A stretch of DNA of 64,000 bases from Mycobacterium sp. BK086 (GTDB lineage Bacteria > Actinomycetota > Actinomycetes > Mycobacteriales > Mycobacteriaceae): contig SNWL01000009.1 in assembly GCA_004362315.1 (NCBI GenBank), positions 434,001-498,000 of the forward strand, written 5' to 3'. A program made the position numbers and the translations under genes. Numbering within the stretch: position 1 is the stretch's first letter; each line of letters opens with the position of its first letter. Under the pieces are notes generated by a model. The model was not told the DNA's origin, searched no databases, and was given only the letters and a program-made list of their open reading frames with translations. This document shows positions 9,785 through 19,043 of the stretch, one piece after another.

Positions 9785-11233
9785 ATGCCCCGTTTCGTCG
9801 ACCGCGTCGTCATCCATACCCGCGCGGGCAACGGCGGGAACGGCTGCGCCTCGGTCCATCGGGAGAAATTCAAGCCCCTCGGCGGACCCGACGGCGGTAA
9901 CGGCGGCCGGGGCGGCAGCGTCGTGCTCGTCGTCGATCCGCAGGTGCACACCCTGCTCGATTTCCACTTCCATCCGCACGTCGCGGCCCCGTCGGGCACG
10001 CAGGGGATGGGCAGTAATCGCGAGGGGGCCAACGGCTCCGATCTCGAAGTCAAGGTGCCCGACGGCACCGTCGTGCTCGACGCCAACGGGCGTCTGCTGG
10101 CCGATCTGGTCGGCGCCGGCACCCGCTTTGTGGCTGCCGAGGGCGGCCGCGGCGGACTGGGCAACGCGGCGCTGGCATCCCGGGCCCGCAAGGCGCCGGG
10201 GTTCGCGCTGCTCGGCGAGAAGGGCGAGGAGCGCGAGCTCACCCTGGAGCTCAAAACCGTCGCCGATGTCGGGCTGATCGGCTTTCCGTCGGCAGGCAAA
10301 TCCTCACTGGTGTCGACGATCTCGGCAGCCAAGCCGAAGATCGCGGACTATCCGTTCACCACGTTGGTGCCCAATCTGGGTGTGGTGTCGGCGGGGGATC
10401 ACACCTTCACCGTCGCCGACGTACCCGGATTGATCCCCGGCGCCTCGGAGGGCCGCGGGCTGGGCCTGGATTTCCTGCGCCACATCGAACGTTGCGCGGT
10501 GCTGGTGCATGTCGTCGACTGCGCCACACTGGAACCCGGCCGCGACCCGGTCTCCGACATCGACGCGCTGGAGGCCGAGCTGGCCGCGTATCGTCCGACG
10601 CTGCAAGGCGATACGACGCTGGGCGACCTGGCCGACCGGCCGCGGGCGGTAGTGCTCAACAAGATCGACGTTCCCGAGGCCAGGGAGCTGGCCGAGTTCG
10701 TGCGCGCCGATGTCGAGGCGCGCGGCTGGCCGGTATTCGAGGTGTCGACCGCGAGCCGGGAAGGCTTGCGAGAGCTGACGTTTGCGCTCTGGAAGATGGT
10801 GGATGCCTATCAAGCCGCGCAGCCAGAAGTGGTGCCGCGGCGCCCGGTGATCCGGCCGGTTCCGGTGGACCAGAGCGGATTCACCGTCGAAGCCGACCCC
10901 GAACATCGGGGCGGATTCATCGTGCGCGGCGTCCGGCCGGAACGCTGGATCGCACAGACCAACTTCGACAACGACGAAGCCGTCGGCTATCTCGGCGACC
11001 GGCTGGCCCGGCTCGGGGTGGAGGACCAATTGCTCAAGCTGGGCGCCAAGCCCGGTTGCGCGGTCACCATCGGCGATATGACGTTCGATTGGGAGCCGCA
11101 GACCCCGGCGGGAGTCGACGTCACGCCGACCGGCCGCGGCACCGACGCCCGGCTGGAGCAGAACGACCGGATCGGTGCCGCCGAGCGGAAAGAGGCTCGC
11201 CGCCACCGCCGGGAGCACGAGGACGACAGGTGA
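9785..11233 (+). CDS. obg: Obg GTPase (ribosome assembly, stress control)
   Basis: Obg binds the 50S subunit and couples ribosome maturation to GTP and ppGpp levels. The 482-residue product has the Gly-rich Obg domain (1 to about 158), a G domain with P-loop [10 protein letters not shown] and switch [10 protein letters not shown], the NKID specificity motif, and a C-terminal OCT domain (about 350-440). The tail is charged and probably disordered. The stop overlaps the proB GTG (GTGA). Confidence 0.97.
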   Translation: MPRFVDRVVIHTRAGNGGNGCASVHREKFKPLGGPDGGNGGRGGSVVLVVDPQVHTLLDFHFHPHVAAPSGTQGMGSNREGANGSDLEVKVPDGTVVLDANGRLLADLVGAGTRFVAAEGGRGGLGNAALASRARKAPGFALLGEKGEERELTLELKTVADVGLIGFPSAGKSSLVSTISAAKPKIADYPFTTLVPNLGVVSAGDHTFTVADVPGLIPGASEGRGLGLDFLRHIERCAVLVHVVDCATLEPGRDPVSDIDALEAELAAYRPTLQGDTTLGDLADRPRAVVLNKIDVPEARELAEFVRADVEARGWPVFEVSTASREGLRELTFALWKMVDAYQAAQPEVVPRRPVIRPVPVDQSGFTVEADPEHRGGFIVRGVRPERWIAQTNFDNDEAVGYLGDRLARLGVEDQLLKLGAKPGCAVTIGDMTFDWEPQTPAGVDVTPTGRGTDARLEQNDRIGAAERKEARRHRREHEDDR

Positions 11234-12330
11234 GCCAGTACCGCGATGCTGTGCGCGCGGCGCGCAGCGTCGTCGTCAAGATCGGCACCACGGCACTGAC
11301 CACGAAGTCGGGACTTTTCGACGCCGGCCGGCTGGCCCAGCTCGTCGACGCGATCGAGGCGCGAATGGAGGCCGGCTCCGACGTCGTCATCGTGTCGTCG
11401 GGTGCGATCGCCGCCGGTATCGAACCGCTGGGCCTCAACCGGCGCCCGACCGATCTGGCGACCAAACAGGCCGCCGCCAGTGTCGGGCAGGTCGCGCTGG
11501 TCAATGCCTGGAGTGCGGCCTTCGCCCGCTACGACCGCACGGTCGGTCAGGTTCTGCTGACCGCGCACGACATCTCGATGCGGGTGCAGCACACCAACGC
11601 CCAGCGCACGCTGAACCGGCTGCGGGCCCTGCACGCGGTCGCGATCGTCAACGAGAACGACACCGTGGCCACCAACGAGATTCGCTTCGGCGACAACGAC
11701 CGGCTCTCGGCATTGGTCGCTCACCTGGTCGGCGCGGACGCGCTGATCCTGCTCTCCGATATCGACGGGCTCTACGACGCCGACCCGCGCAAGGGGGATG
11801 CCCGCTTCATCCAGGAGGTGGCCGGGCCCGACGATCTCGACGGCGTGGTGGCCGGTCAGGGCAGCCGATTGGGCACCGGTGGGATGCGGTCCAAGCTGTC
11901 CTCGGCGCTGTTGGCGGCTGACGCCGGGGTTCCGGTGCTGCTGGCCGCGGCCGCCGATGCCGGTGCCGCGCTGACCGACGCATCGGTGGGCACGGTGTTC
12001 GCGCCGCGCCCGGACCGGATGTCGGCCCGGCGGTTCTGGGTTCGCTATGCCGCGGAGGCCGCCGGCGCGCTGACGCTGGACGCCGGTGCGGTGCGCGCGG
12101 TGGTCAAACAGCGGCGGTCGCTGCTGGCGGCGGGGATCACTGCGGTCGCGGGCCGCTTCTTCGGCGGTGACGTGGTCGAGTTGCACGACCTGGACGGGCA
12201 GATGGTCGCCCGCGGGGTCGTGGCGTACGACGCCACCGAGCTCACGACGATGATCGGCCGATCGACGTCGGACCTGCCCGCCGAAATGCGCCGTCCCGCC
12301 GTGCACGCCGACGACCTGGTGGCCGTCTAA
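11230..12330 (+). CDS. proB: Glutamate 5-kinase
   Basis: This enzyme catalyses the first step of proline synthesis, phosphorylating glutamate. It has 366 residues: an amino-acid-kinase domain with VVKIGTTAL near the N-terminus and the [12 protein letters not shown] motif, followed by a C-terminal PUA domain (about 275-360). The GTG start lies in the obg stop. A longer reading of the same frame extends into obg but has no family support. The partner proA is about 7.6 kb downstream. Confidence 0.95.
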   Translation: MSQYRDAVRAARSVVVKIGTTALTTKSGLFDAGRLAQLVDAIEARMEAGSDVVIVSSGAIAAGIEPLGLNRRPTDLATKQAAASVGQVALVNAWSAAFARYDRTVGQVLLTAHDISMRVQHTNAQRTLNRLRALHAVAIVNENDTVATNEIRFGDNDRLSALVAHLVGADALILLSDIDGLYDADPRKGDARFIQEVAGPDDLDGVVAGQGSRLGTGGMRSKLSSALLAADAGVPVLLAAAADAGAALTDASVGTVFAPRPDRMSARRFWVRYAAEAAGALTLDAGAVRAVVKQRRSLLAAGITAVAGRFFGGDVVELHDLDGQMVARGVVAYDATELTTMIGRSTSDLPAEMRRPAVHADDLVAV

Positions 12331-13160
12331 GCCGACATCTGCCCCGACAGTTCGTCGGCCAGCAGCGCCAGCATCGGCGAGCAGCCGCTGTGCACCTTGA
12401 CCGTCGCCAGGTCGTCACCGCGGGTGGCACCGCGGTTCACGATCGCAACGGGCATACCCGATGCGGCGGCGTGCCGCACGAATCGGTACCCGGAGAACAC
12501 CGTCAAAGACGATCCGGCCACCAGCAATGCATCGGACTGATCGACCATCGAATAGGCTTGGGCGACAACCTCTTTGCGCACACTCTCGCCGAAGTACACG
12601 ATGTCGGGCTTGAGCATCCCCGCGCAGGACGGGCAATCGATGAAGTGGAACGACTCGGTGTCGGTGACCACGGCATCGGCATCGGGTGCGACGGCGATGC
12701 CGCCGAGATGTTCGGCGCGCTGCGCGAATCCGGGATTGGCGGCCTCGAGTTCGTCGGCCAGCGCCGCGCGCGACATCGTGTACCCGCAATCCAGGCACAC
12801 GACCTGTGCATAGGTGCCGTGCAGGTTGATCACGTTGCGGCTGCCCGCCTTGGTGTGCAACAGGTCGACATTCTGGGTGATGACACCGCTGACCACGCCG
12901 GCGCGCTCCAGGTGTGCCAGGGCCCGGTGCCCCGCATTGGGCAGGGTCTGGGCCATGTGCCGCCAGCCCAGGTGGTTTCGTGCCCAATACCGCTGCCGGA
13001 ACGCGCGGCTGGAGGTGAACTGACGGATCGTCATCGGGTTCGCCGGCGGTGAATCCGGGCCGCGATAGTCGGGAATGCCGGAGTCGGTGGAGATCCCAGC
13101 GCCGGTGAGGACCGCGACGCGACGGCCCGCCAACAGAGCGACGAGTTCGGGGCTTTCCAC
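12327..13160 (-). CDS. Sir2-family NAD-dependent deacylase
   Basis: The enzyme consumes NAD to remove acyl groups from lysine. The 277-residue protein shows GAGIS (residues 20-24), TQNVD (95-99) and catalytic His114 in LHGTY. Four zinc ligands are C122, C125, C176 and C179. The GIPDYR sequence and overall length fit class II (SIRT4-like) sirtuins rather than the shorter CobB type. Its stop overlaps that of proB on the opposite strand. Confidence 0.9.
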   Translation of the reverse strand: MESPELVALLAGRRVAVLTGAGISTDSGIPDYRGPDSPPANPMTIRQFTSSRAFRQRYWARNHLGWRHMAQTLPNAGHRALAHLERAGVVSGVITQNVDLLHTKAGSRNVINLHGTYAQVVCLDCGYTMSRAALADELEAANPGFAQRAEHLGGIAVAPDADAVVTDTESFHFIDCPSCAGMLKPDIVYFGESVRKEVVAQAYSMVDQSDALLVAGSSLTVFSGYRFVRHAAASGMPVAIVNRGATRGDDLATVKVHSGCSPMLALLADELSGQMSA

Positions 13161-13174
13161 GAACTCCAGAGTAG

Positions 13175-13753
13175 TCAGCCGAAGTTGGTGAGCGGGCTCA
13201 GTACGTCGTGGGCGAACTGCGTGACGTTGAGCGTCGGATTGCCGTCGGGATAGCTCACGGTGGCCAGCAGATTGGCGCCGGCATCCACGAAATCGCCGTC
13301 AGCGCGGCCCTGGTGCGTCGAGGAGGTGACCAGGATGATGCCCGAGGTGCCGGCCTGCTTGGCCAGCGGCACCGAGAACTGCGCGTTCTGCACGGTGCTG
13401 TTGGCCTTGTCCTCCACGATGATCCGATGATCCGGGAAGCCCAGCGTGGTGAGCATCCGGCGCATCTGGGCGGCTTCCGTCACGCCGTTCTGCGGATTCC
13501 CGCCGGTCACGATGATCGGTGAGTGCGGATACATCTGCGCGACGGCGAGCCCGGTCAGCACGCGCCTGCGCAGAATCATCCGCATCGAACCGTCCGGCAG
13601 TAGGCCGTACCCGAGGATGACGATCGCCGGATTGGAGAAATCCTTGGTGACGGGCGCGGGTAGGGGGTCAGCCGCAGCGGTGCCGATCTCACCGAACAGG
13701 GTCGCGACAATCAGCACCAATGCGCCGCAGAGGGCCTTCCACCGACCTCGCAC
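13175..13753 (-). CDS. YdcF/ElyC/SanA-family envelope protein (DUF218)
   Basis: The 192-residue product begins with a signal peptide (basic start, hydrophobic core, TAAADP cleavage region). The DUF218 fold follows, recognisable from AIVILGYGLLPDG, the PIIVTGG turn and VEDKANSTVQNA. Family members act at the cell envelope, and several influence peptidoglycan or lipid carriers. The GTG start follows GGAGGA at short spacing. A longer in-frame start at 13918 would bury the signal peptide, so it is rejected. Confidence 0.8.
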   Translation of the reverse strand: MRGRWKALCGALVLIVATLFGEIGTAAADPLPAPVTKDFSNPAIVILGYGLLPDGSMRMILRRRVLTGLAVAQMYPHSPIIVTGGNPQNGVTEAAQMRRMLTTLGFPDHRIIVEDKANSTVQNAQFSVPLAKQAGTSGIILVTSSTHQGRADGDFVDAGANLLATVSYPDGNPTLNVTQFAHDVLSPLTNFG

Positions 13754-13826
13754 ATGTCCTCCGACCCGTTTGAAATTGCTGTTGGCGTAATCGCGCAAGC
13801 GTGCTGGGTCGTTACGGGACGGCTCC

Positions 13827-14093
13827 TCAGAGCCGTTCCATGGCCCGGGCCATCGCCGAGTGCTCCAGGAACTCGTAGTGCGCCGGCGAGTACCGCTGCC
13901 GGTTGCGCCGCGCGTCACGGGCCTCCCGATGCGACACCACCCAGCGCGAGAACAGGCCCTGCTTGGCCGGTGCTGCGATGGCCGCTGCGGTCAGGAGCTT
14001 CACTTCCTGCTCGGTGATCAGCACGGTCGGCCGGGTGTCGACGACGCGAGGCGTCGCTTCCGGCTGCTGGACAGGAGCGTGGACTGACAACAT
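13827..14093 (-). CDS. Small hypothetical protein, 88 residues
   Basis: I do not recognise the family. The protein is Ala/Arg-rich with a probable helical stretch TEQEVKLLTAAAIAAPAKQ and a C-terminus rich in Arg, His and aromatic residues. GGGGA lies 5 nt before the chosen ATG. An upstream ATG at 14135 has weaker support. It sits ahead of the YdcF-like gene in the same direction and is divergent from nadE, sharing a 231-nt upstream region. Confidence 0.6.
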   Translation of the reverse strand: MLSVHAPVQQPEATPRVVDTRPTVLITEQEVKLLTAAAIAAPAKQGLFSRWVVSHREARDARRNRQRYSPAHYEFLEHSAMARAMERL

Positions 14094-14261
14094 TTCGATC
14101 CCCCGATCTGGTCGGCCGGCGAAATCCGGCCTCATGGCGAAAACCTACGACCGCGAGCACGGATGAGAACGCGTAGAGCCATACTCGAAACCCGTGTGCG
14201 GACCACGCAAAAGCCTTGAGCCACAACGTCTGCGGTAGCCGGCGCCACTCGCTCGACACGA

Positions 14262-14277
14262 TGTGACTCAGGTCACT
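14262..14277. promoter_or_regulatory. Crp-type site upstream of nadE
   Basis: TGTGA-N6-TCACT differs by one base from the mycobacterial Crp consensus TGTGA-N6-TCACA. It sits 47 nt before the nadE ATG in the divergent intergenic region. A GACAAT hexamer at 14314-14319 may be the nadE -10 box. The remainder of the 231-nt gap shows nothing clear. Confidence 0.5.
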
Positions 14278-14324
14278 TCCGGGGTTCTCGCATCTGGGCA
14301 CCGGGCGACGGGCGACAATGGGTT

Positions 14325-16367
14325 ATGGATTTCTACTCCGCCTACCGGCACGGCTTCGTGCGGCTGGCTGCGTGCACCCACCACACGGTGCTCGCGGACC
14401 CCGCCGCTAACGCCGAGTCGGTGCTGCGGATTGCCCGCGCCTGCCACGACGACAGCGTTGCGGTGGCGGTGTTTCCCGAGCTCACCCTGTCGGGCTACTC
14501 CATCGAGGACATCCTGTTGCAGGATTCGTTGCTCGACGCCGTCGAGGACGCTCTGCTGGATATCGTCGCGGCGTCGGCCGATCTGTTTCCCGTGCTGGTG
14601 GTGGGTGCGCCACTGCGCTACCTGCACCGCATCTACAACACCGCGGTGGTCATCCACCGCGGTGTTGTGCTCGGAGTCGTCCCGAAGTCCTACCTGCCGA
14701 CCTACCGGGAGTTCTACGAACGCCGCCAGGTCGCCGCCGGCGACGACGTGCACGGCACGATTCGCATCGGCGCTACCGACGTACCGTTCGGCCCGGACCT
14801 GTTGTTCGACGCCGACGACGTGCCGGGGCTGGTTCTGCACGTCGAAATCTGTGAGGACATGTGGGTGCCGGTGCCGCCGAGCGCGGAGGCCGCACTGGCC
14901 GGCGCGACGGTGCTGGCCAACCTCTCCGGCAGCCCGATCACCATCGGGCGGGCCGATGACCGCAAGCTGTTGGCTCGCTCGGCATCGTCGCGCTGCCTGG
15001 CGGCCTATGTGTACGCCGCGGCGGGCGAGGGGGAGTCCAGCACCGATCTGGCCTGGGACGGCCAGACGATGATCTACGAAAACGGCCGTCTGCTGGCCGA
15101 ATCCGAGCGGTTCCCGAAGGGGGAGCGGCGCTCGGTCGCCGACGTCGATCTGGATCTGCTGCGCTCCGAACGGCTTCGGATGGGCACCTTCGACGACAAT
15201 CGCCGTCACCATCAGGACCGGTTGAAGTCGTTCCGGCGCATCGGTTTCCAGCTCGATCCGCCCACCGGCGACATCGGCCTGATGCGGGCGGTGGAACGCT
15301 TTCCGTTCGTGCCCAGCGATCCGTTCCGGCTCGAACAGGATTGCTACGAGGGCTACAACATTCAGGTCTCCGGTCTCGAGCAGCGTTTGCGGGCACTGGA
15401 TTACCCAAAGGTTGTGATCGGGGTGTCCGGCGGTCTGGACTCCACGCATGCGCTGATCGTCGCGGCGCACGCGATGGACCGGGAAGGCCGCCCGCGCAGC
15501 GACATTCTGGCGTTCACGCTGCCGGGCTTCGCGACCGGCGAGCGCACCAAGAACAACGCGATCAGGCTTTCTCGCGCCCTGGGCGTCACCTTCGCCGAAC
15601 TCGACATCCGCGAGACCGCGAAACTGATGCTGACCGAAATGGATCACCCCTTCTCAAAGGGTGAACCGCTGTACGACATCACCTTTGAAAACGTGCAAGC
15701 CGGCCTGCGCACCGACTACCTGTTCCGGCTTGCCAACCAGCGCGGCGGGATCGTGCTCGGCACGGGCGACCTGTCCGAACTGGGTCTGGGTTGGTCGACC
15801 TACGGTGTCGGCGACCAGATGTCGCATTACAACGTCAATGCCGGAGTGCCGAAAACCCTTATCCAGCATCTGATTCGGTGGGTGATCGCCTCGGGTCAGT
15901 TCGAGGACGAAGTCGGGGAGATCCTGCAGTCGGTGCTCGACACCGAGATCACCCCGGAATTGGTGCCCACCGGTGAGGACGAAGAGATTCAGAGCAGCGA
16001 GGCCAAGGTGGGCCCGTACTCGCTGCAGGATTTCTCGCTGTTCCAGGTGCTGCGGTACGGCTTCCGGCCGTCCAAGATCGCGTTCCTGGCGTGGCACGCG
16101 TGGAGCGATCCCGACGCCGGCAGCTGGCCACCCGGTTTCCCGCCCGGCAAGCGACCCGCCTACTCGCTGAAGGAGATCCGGCAGTGGTTGCAGGTCTTCG
16201 CCCAGCGGTACTACTCGTTCAGCCAGTTCAAGCGGTCGGCACTGCCGAACGGCCCCAAGGTTTCTCACGGCGGCTCGTTGTCGCCACGCGGTGACTGGCG
16301 GGCGCCGTCGGACATGTCGGCACGGATCTGGCTGGCCGAGATCGAACGGGAAATCCCCGAGGACTGA
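14325..16367 (+). CDS. nadE: Glutamine-dependent NAD synthetase
   Basis: The enzyme makes NAD from nicotinate adenine dinucleotide, ATP and glutamine. The 680-residue two-domain protein has an N-terminal nitrilase-type glutaminase with the catalytic triad E52, K121 and C176 at the same numbers as in M. tuberculosis. The C-terminal synthetase has the PP-loop SGGLDST near residue 370. nadD, later in the window, supplies the preceding step of the pathway. Confidence 0.97.
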   Translation: MDFYSAYRHGFVRLAACTHHTVLADPAANAESVLRIARACHDDSVAVAVFPELTLSGYSIEDILLQDSLLDAVEDALLDIVAASADLFPVLVVGAPLRYLHRIYNTAVVIHRGVVLGVVPKSYLPTYREFYERRQVAAGDDVHGTIRIGATDVPFGPDLLFDADDVPGLVLHVEICEDMWVPVPPSAEAALAGATVLANLSGSPITIGRADDRKLLARSASSRCLAAYVYAAAGEGESSTDLAWDGQTMIYENGRLLAESERFPKGERRSVADVDLDLLRSERLRMGTFDDNRRHHQDRLKSFRRIGFQLDPPTGDIGLMRAVERFPFVPSDPFRLEQDCYEGYNIQVSGLEQRLRALDYPKVVIGVSGGLDSTHALIVAAHAMDREGRPRSDILAFTLPGFATGERTKNNAIRLSRALGVTFAELDIRETAKLMLTEMDHPFSKGEPLYDITFENVQAGLRTDYLFRLANQRGGIVLGTGDLSELGLGWSTYGVGDQMSHYNVNAGVPKTLIQHLIRWVIASGQFEDEVGEILQSVLDTEITPELVPTGEDEEIQSSEAKVGPYSLQDFSLFQVLRYGFRPSKIAFLAWHAWSDPDAGSWPPGFPPGKRPAYSLKEIRQWLQVFAQRYYSFSQFKRSALPNGPKVSHGGSLSPRGDWRAPSDMSARIWLAEIEREIPED

Positions 16368-16556
16368 TCAGCGGCGCTGCCTTTTCCGACGCACCAGTTC
16401 GGCGATTCCTCCGGTAGCCGCGCCGGCAATGACCCCGACGGTCGACCACCACCACCGGTCGGTTGCGGCCGCCACGGTACCGCCCAGAATGAGTCCGATG
16501 ATTAGAGGGATGTAGAGCCGGCCGGTGCTGGACGTAGACGGTTCCCTGCGTGCCAT
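16368..16556 (-). CDS. Small membrane protein, 62 residues
   Basis: The product has two hydrophobic segments (LYIPLIIGLILGGTVAAAT and STVGVIAGAATGGIAELV) flanked by basic ends. The ATG is the only credible start. It lies 10 nt downstream of the methyltransferase-like gene on the same strand, so it is probably its last operon partner. No function can be assigned. Confidence 0.6.
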   Translation of the reverse strand: MARREPSTSSTGRLYIPLIIGLILGGTVAAATDRWWWSTVGVIAGAATGGIAELVRRKRQRR

Positions 16557-16566
16557 CCCACCCAGG

Positions 16567-17163
16567 CTATCCGACGCGGGGAACGAAACGTCCGACCGTG
16601 GCGACGTAGTCCCGATAGGTCTGGCCGTGTACCCGCAGCAGATACGGTTCCTCGACCAAGCGAACCTGTACTTCGATCGATGCGAGCAATAGCGCAAAGG
16701 CGATGAGCGCCAGGATATTCGGGGTGACGAGCGTGATCCCAGCGCCGAACAACAACATCGCGGTGAAGATCGGATTACGCACTCGGCCGAACAATCCGGA
16801 GCGAACCAGCGTCGTCGTCTCGCCCTCGTCGACCCCGATGCGCCACGATTCGCCCATGTCGATCTGGGCCCACACCATCGTCGCGATGCCCAAGGCCGCA
16901 ACGACGATGCCCGTCACCTGAATCCACGTCGCGACCAGGACGGACAGAGGCGCAACGACGCCAGTGAGCTGAAGCACGGGTGCCACCACGGCGCCGATGA
17001 GGGCCACCACGAACCCGACGCCGGCCAGCCATTCCACCGACCCGGGCCGGCCACTGATGCCCTTGAACCCGGTCGACCCCGTGCGGCGGCGCTGTTCCCA
17101 ACTGCGCCAACCGAATCCGAGCGTGGCGAAGACGGCGAACAGAATCAGTGCGATGGCGGGCAT
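16567..17163 (-). CDS. Isoprenylcysteine methyltransferase-like membrane protein (Rv2437-type)
   Basis: The 198-residue protein has about five membrane helices and the C-terminal phospholipid/isoprenylcysteine methyltransferase signature (region GRVRNPIFTAMLLFG through YLLRVHGQTYRDYVATVGRFVP). Mycobacteria lack prenylated proteins, so the substrate is unknown. The AGGAGA Shine-Dalgarno lies inside the 3' end of the upstream transporter gene and the two overlap by 19 nt. Coupling to a metal transporter and sensor suggests a role in the same stress response. Confidence 0.8.
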   Translation of the reverse strand: MPAIALILFAVFATLGFGWRSWEQRRRTGSTGFKGISGRPGSVEWLAGVGFVVALIGAVVAPVLQLTGVVAPLSVLVATWIQVTGIVVAALGIATMVWAQIDMGESWRIGVDEGETTTLVRSGLFGRVRNPIFTAMLLFGAGITLVTPNILALIAFALLLASIEVQVRLVEEPYLLRVHGQTYRDYVATVGRFVPRVG

Positions 17164-17816
17164 GTGGTGTCTCCTGAGCAGCAGTCGTCGGTCACAGTGG
17201 TTGGCGCGCAACAGGTGTCACCACGCCACGCCTGCAGCCCCTCCCGTGCTGCCACGCCCGCGATGACGATGGCGGCGATCGGGTCAGCCCACCACCAGCC
17301 GGCGAGCGCGTTGAGTAGCAGCCCGACCAGCAGTACCACCGACAGATAGGTGCACAGCAGGGTCTGCTTGGAATCGGCCACCGCCGACAGTGAGCCGAGC
17401 TCCCGACCGGCGCGGCGCTGGGCCAGCGACAGCACCGGCATGATGGCCAGGCTGAGCGCGGCCAGACCGATGCCGATCGGTGAATGCCGCGGCTCCTGTA
17501 GCCCGACGAGTGCCAGGACCGACTCCACGGCCACATAGATCGCCAGCGCGAAGAACGAGAAGGCGACGATCCGCAGCGCGGTTTTCTCCCGGGTCTCGGG
17601 GTCCTCGGCGGAGAACTGCCAGGCGATCGCGGCCGCTGAGGACACCTCGATCAGCGAGTCCAGGCCGAACCCGATCAGCGCGGTCGACGACACCCTGGTG
17701 CCCTCGGTGAGGGCGACGGCCGCCTCGACCACGTTGTAGGCGATGGTGGCCGCCACGAGCAGCCGGATCCGCCGCGTGAGCTGGGCGCGCCGTGCGGGGG
17801 TCGTGACGATGGACAT
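17145..17816 (-). CDS. Cation diffusion facilitator-like transporter with Cys-rich tail
   Basis: This is a probable divalent-metal efflux protein of the inner membrane. The 223 residues contain about six helices and the CDF metal-site motifs GFGLDSLIEV and ADSKQTLLCT. The usual cytoplasmic C-terminal domain is missing and is replaced by a short tail, CCAPTTVTDDCC followed by one more Cys and a terminal His. The start codon overlaps the regulator stop (TGATG), so expression is coupled to the sensor. Confidence 0.88.
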   Translation of the reverse strand: MSIVTTPARRAQLTRRIRLLVAATIAYNVVEAAVALTEGTRVSSTALIGFGLDSLIEVSSAAAIAWQFSAEDPETREKTALRIVAFSFFALAIYVAVESVLALVGLQEPRHSPIGIGLAALSLAIMPVLSLAQRRAGRELGSLSAVADSKQTLLCTYLSVVLLVGLLLNALAGWWWADPIAAIVIAGVAAREGLQAWRGDTCCAPTTVTDDCCSGDTTCPPSH

Positions 17817-18145
17817 CAGCAGCAGTCGTCGGTGTCGGCGGCCGGGCAGCACGCCGGATCGACGGTCAGCACCAGACCGATCAGATCCTCGAGCGCCGTG
17901 GCGATCCGGGCGTCGGCCAGCTCGTAACGGCTTCGCCGACCCTCGGGCTCGGCGATGACGAGCCCGCAGCCGCGCAGACAGGCCAGGTGATTGGACAGGA
18001 TCTGGCGCGATACCCCGATCTTCTCGGCCAGATCCGAGGGATATCCGGGTCCATCACGCAGAAGCAGGAGGACCTCGGCCCGGGTCGGGTCCGACAGCGC
18101 CCAGCCGAAGCGAGCGAGTGCATCGCGGTTGACGACGGTCTGCAT
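17816..18145 (-). CDS. ArsR/SmtB metal sensor, CmtR-like
   Basis: This winged-helix repressor has 109 residues. The recognition region VSRQILSNHLACLRGCGLV conserves C56 and C60, equivalent to the Cd/Pb ligands C57 and C61 of M. tuberculosis CmtR. The third CmtR ligand lies in a C-terminal tail, and here the tail carries four Cys (C99, C100, C108, C109). The first gene of a regulator-transporter-methyltransferase operon, it probably represses its own promoter and releases on metal binding. Confidence 0.9.
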   Translation of the reverse strand: MQTVVNRDALARFGWALSDPTRAEVLLLLRDGPGYPSDLAEKIGVSRQILSNHLACLRGCGLVIAEPEGRRSRYELADARIATALEDLIGLVLTVDPACCPAADTDDCC

Positions 18146-18156
18146 TCCATCGACAG

Positions 18157-18172
18157 TACAGCCAAGTCTGTA
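18157..18172. promoter_or_regulatory. Candidate operator of the CmtR-like sensor
   Basis: TACAG-N6-CTGTA is a perfect inverted repeat 12 nt upstream of the regulator ATG, in the only gap before the operon. Its position fits autorepression, and it is the sole palindrome in this 44-nt gap. Confidence 0.5.
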
Positions 18173-18189
18173 TTCAGAAAAGGATGTAC

Positions 18190-19011
18190 TTACAGCCTGC
18201 CGTCGATGCGCAGGTCCGGGTGCACCCAGTCCGGGGAGCGGCGCTCCTTGAAGGCCATGAAACCCTCGATGGATTCCGGCGAGCCGAGGCTGCGCTGCAT
18301 GCCGATCCGGTCGTAGAGGCCCAGGTAGTTGTCCAGGCTGGACTTCACCACCGACCGTGCGACGGGCGCGGTGCGGCAGCATTGGGCCAGGATCTCGCGG
18401 GCCGCGTCGCCCAGGTCGTCGTGCGGGACCACCCGCGCGACCATGCCCCAGTCCAGTGCCTCCTCGGCCTTCAGCGTGCGCCCGGTGAACATCAGATCGC
18501 GGGTGCGGACCGGGCCGATGAGCCGCGCCAGCATCTGGCTGTAGTACGTGTCGGCGATGCCGCGGTAGAGCTCGGGAACGCGGAACGTCGCGCGATCACT
18601 GACCACCGCCATATCGGCGCACAGCGCGATCTGCAGCCCACCGCCCTGGCACAGACCGTTGACGGCGGCCACCACCGGCTTGGCGGATTGCCGCAGCGTG
18701 TCGAACGGCAGGGCGTCCATGCCCAGTGCCGCACCGAACGTCAGCCAGTTGTCCTCTCCGCCGCCGCCCATATCGCCGCCGGGGGCGAAGACGTCGCCGG
18801 TGCCGGTGATGAGCAGACCGGCCAGGTCAGGATCAGACCCGACGTGGTTGACCGCGTACTTGATGCCGAAGTACATCGCCGGCGTCATCGCGTTGCGCGC
18901 CTCGGGCCGGTCCAGGGTGCACACCCCGAACCCGGCTTCGCGGGTGAACTTCAGGAACTTCGTTCCCAGCCAGTCACCCTCGGGTGGCCGCGGGCCGTCG
19001 GTCTGCGTCAT
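18190..19011 (-). CDS. Enoyl-CoA hydratase/isomerase family protein
   Basis: This is a crotonase-fold enzyme of acyl-CoA metabolism. The 273-residue product has the oxyanion-hole segments RPEARNAMT and VNGLCQGGGLQIALCADM. The usual first catalytic Glu position is occupied within FRVPELYRGI. The substrate cannot be deduced. It is on the same strand as the metal operon but not obviously coupled to it. Confidence 0.88.
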   Translation of the reverse strand: MTQTDGPRPPEGDWLGTKFLKFTREAGFGVCTLDRPEARNAMTPAMYFGIKYAVNHVGSDPDLAGLLITGTGDVFAPGGDMGGGGEDNWLTFGAALGMDALPFDTLRQSAKPVVAAVNGLCQGGGLQIALCADMAVVSDRATFRVPELYRGIADTYYSQMLARLIGPVRTRDLMFTGRTLKAEEALDWGMVARVVPHDDLGDAAREILAQCCRTAPVARSVVKSSLDNYLGLYDRIGMQRSLGSPESIEGFMAFKERRSPDWVHPDLRIDGRL

Positions 19012-19043
19012 GGCCGCAGACTATCGCCACAACCGTAGGGCGT

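Noticed and set aside
10492..12330. Extended proB frame starting inside obg
   Set aside because: The first 246 codons read obg out of frame. ProB homology begins at the GTG overlapping the obg stop.
14268..15647. 459-codon frame opposite nadE
   Set aside because: nadE catalytic residues are intact on the plus strand, and the antisense frame has no homology pattern.
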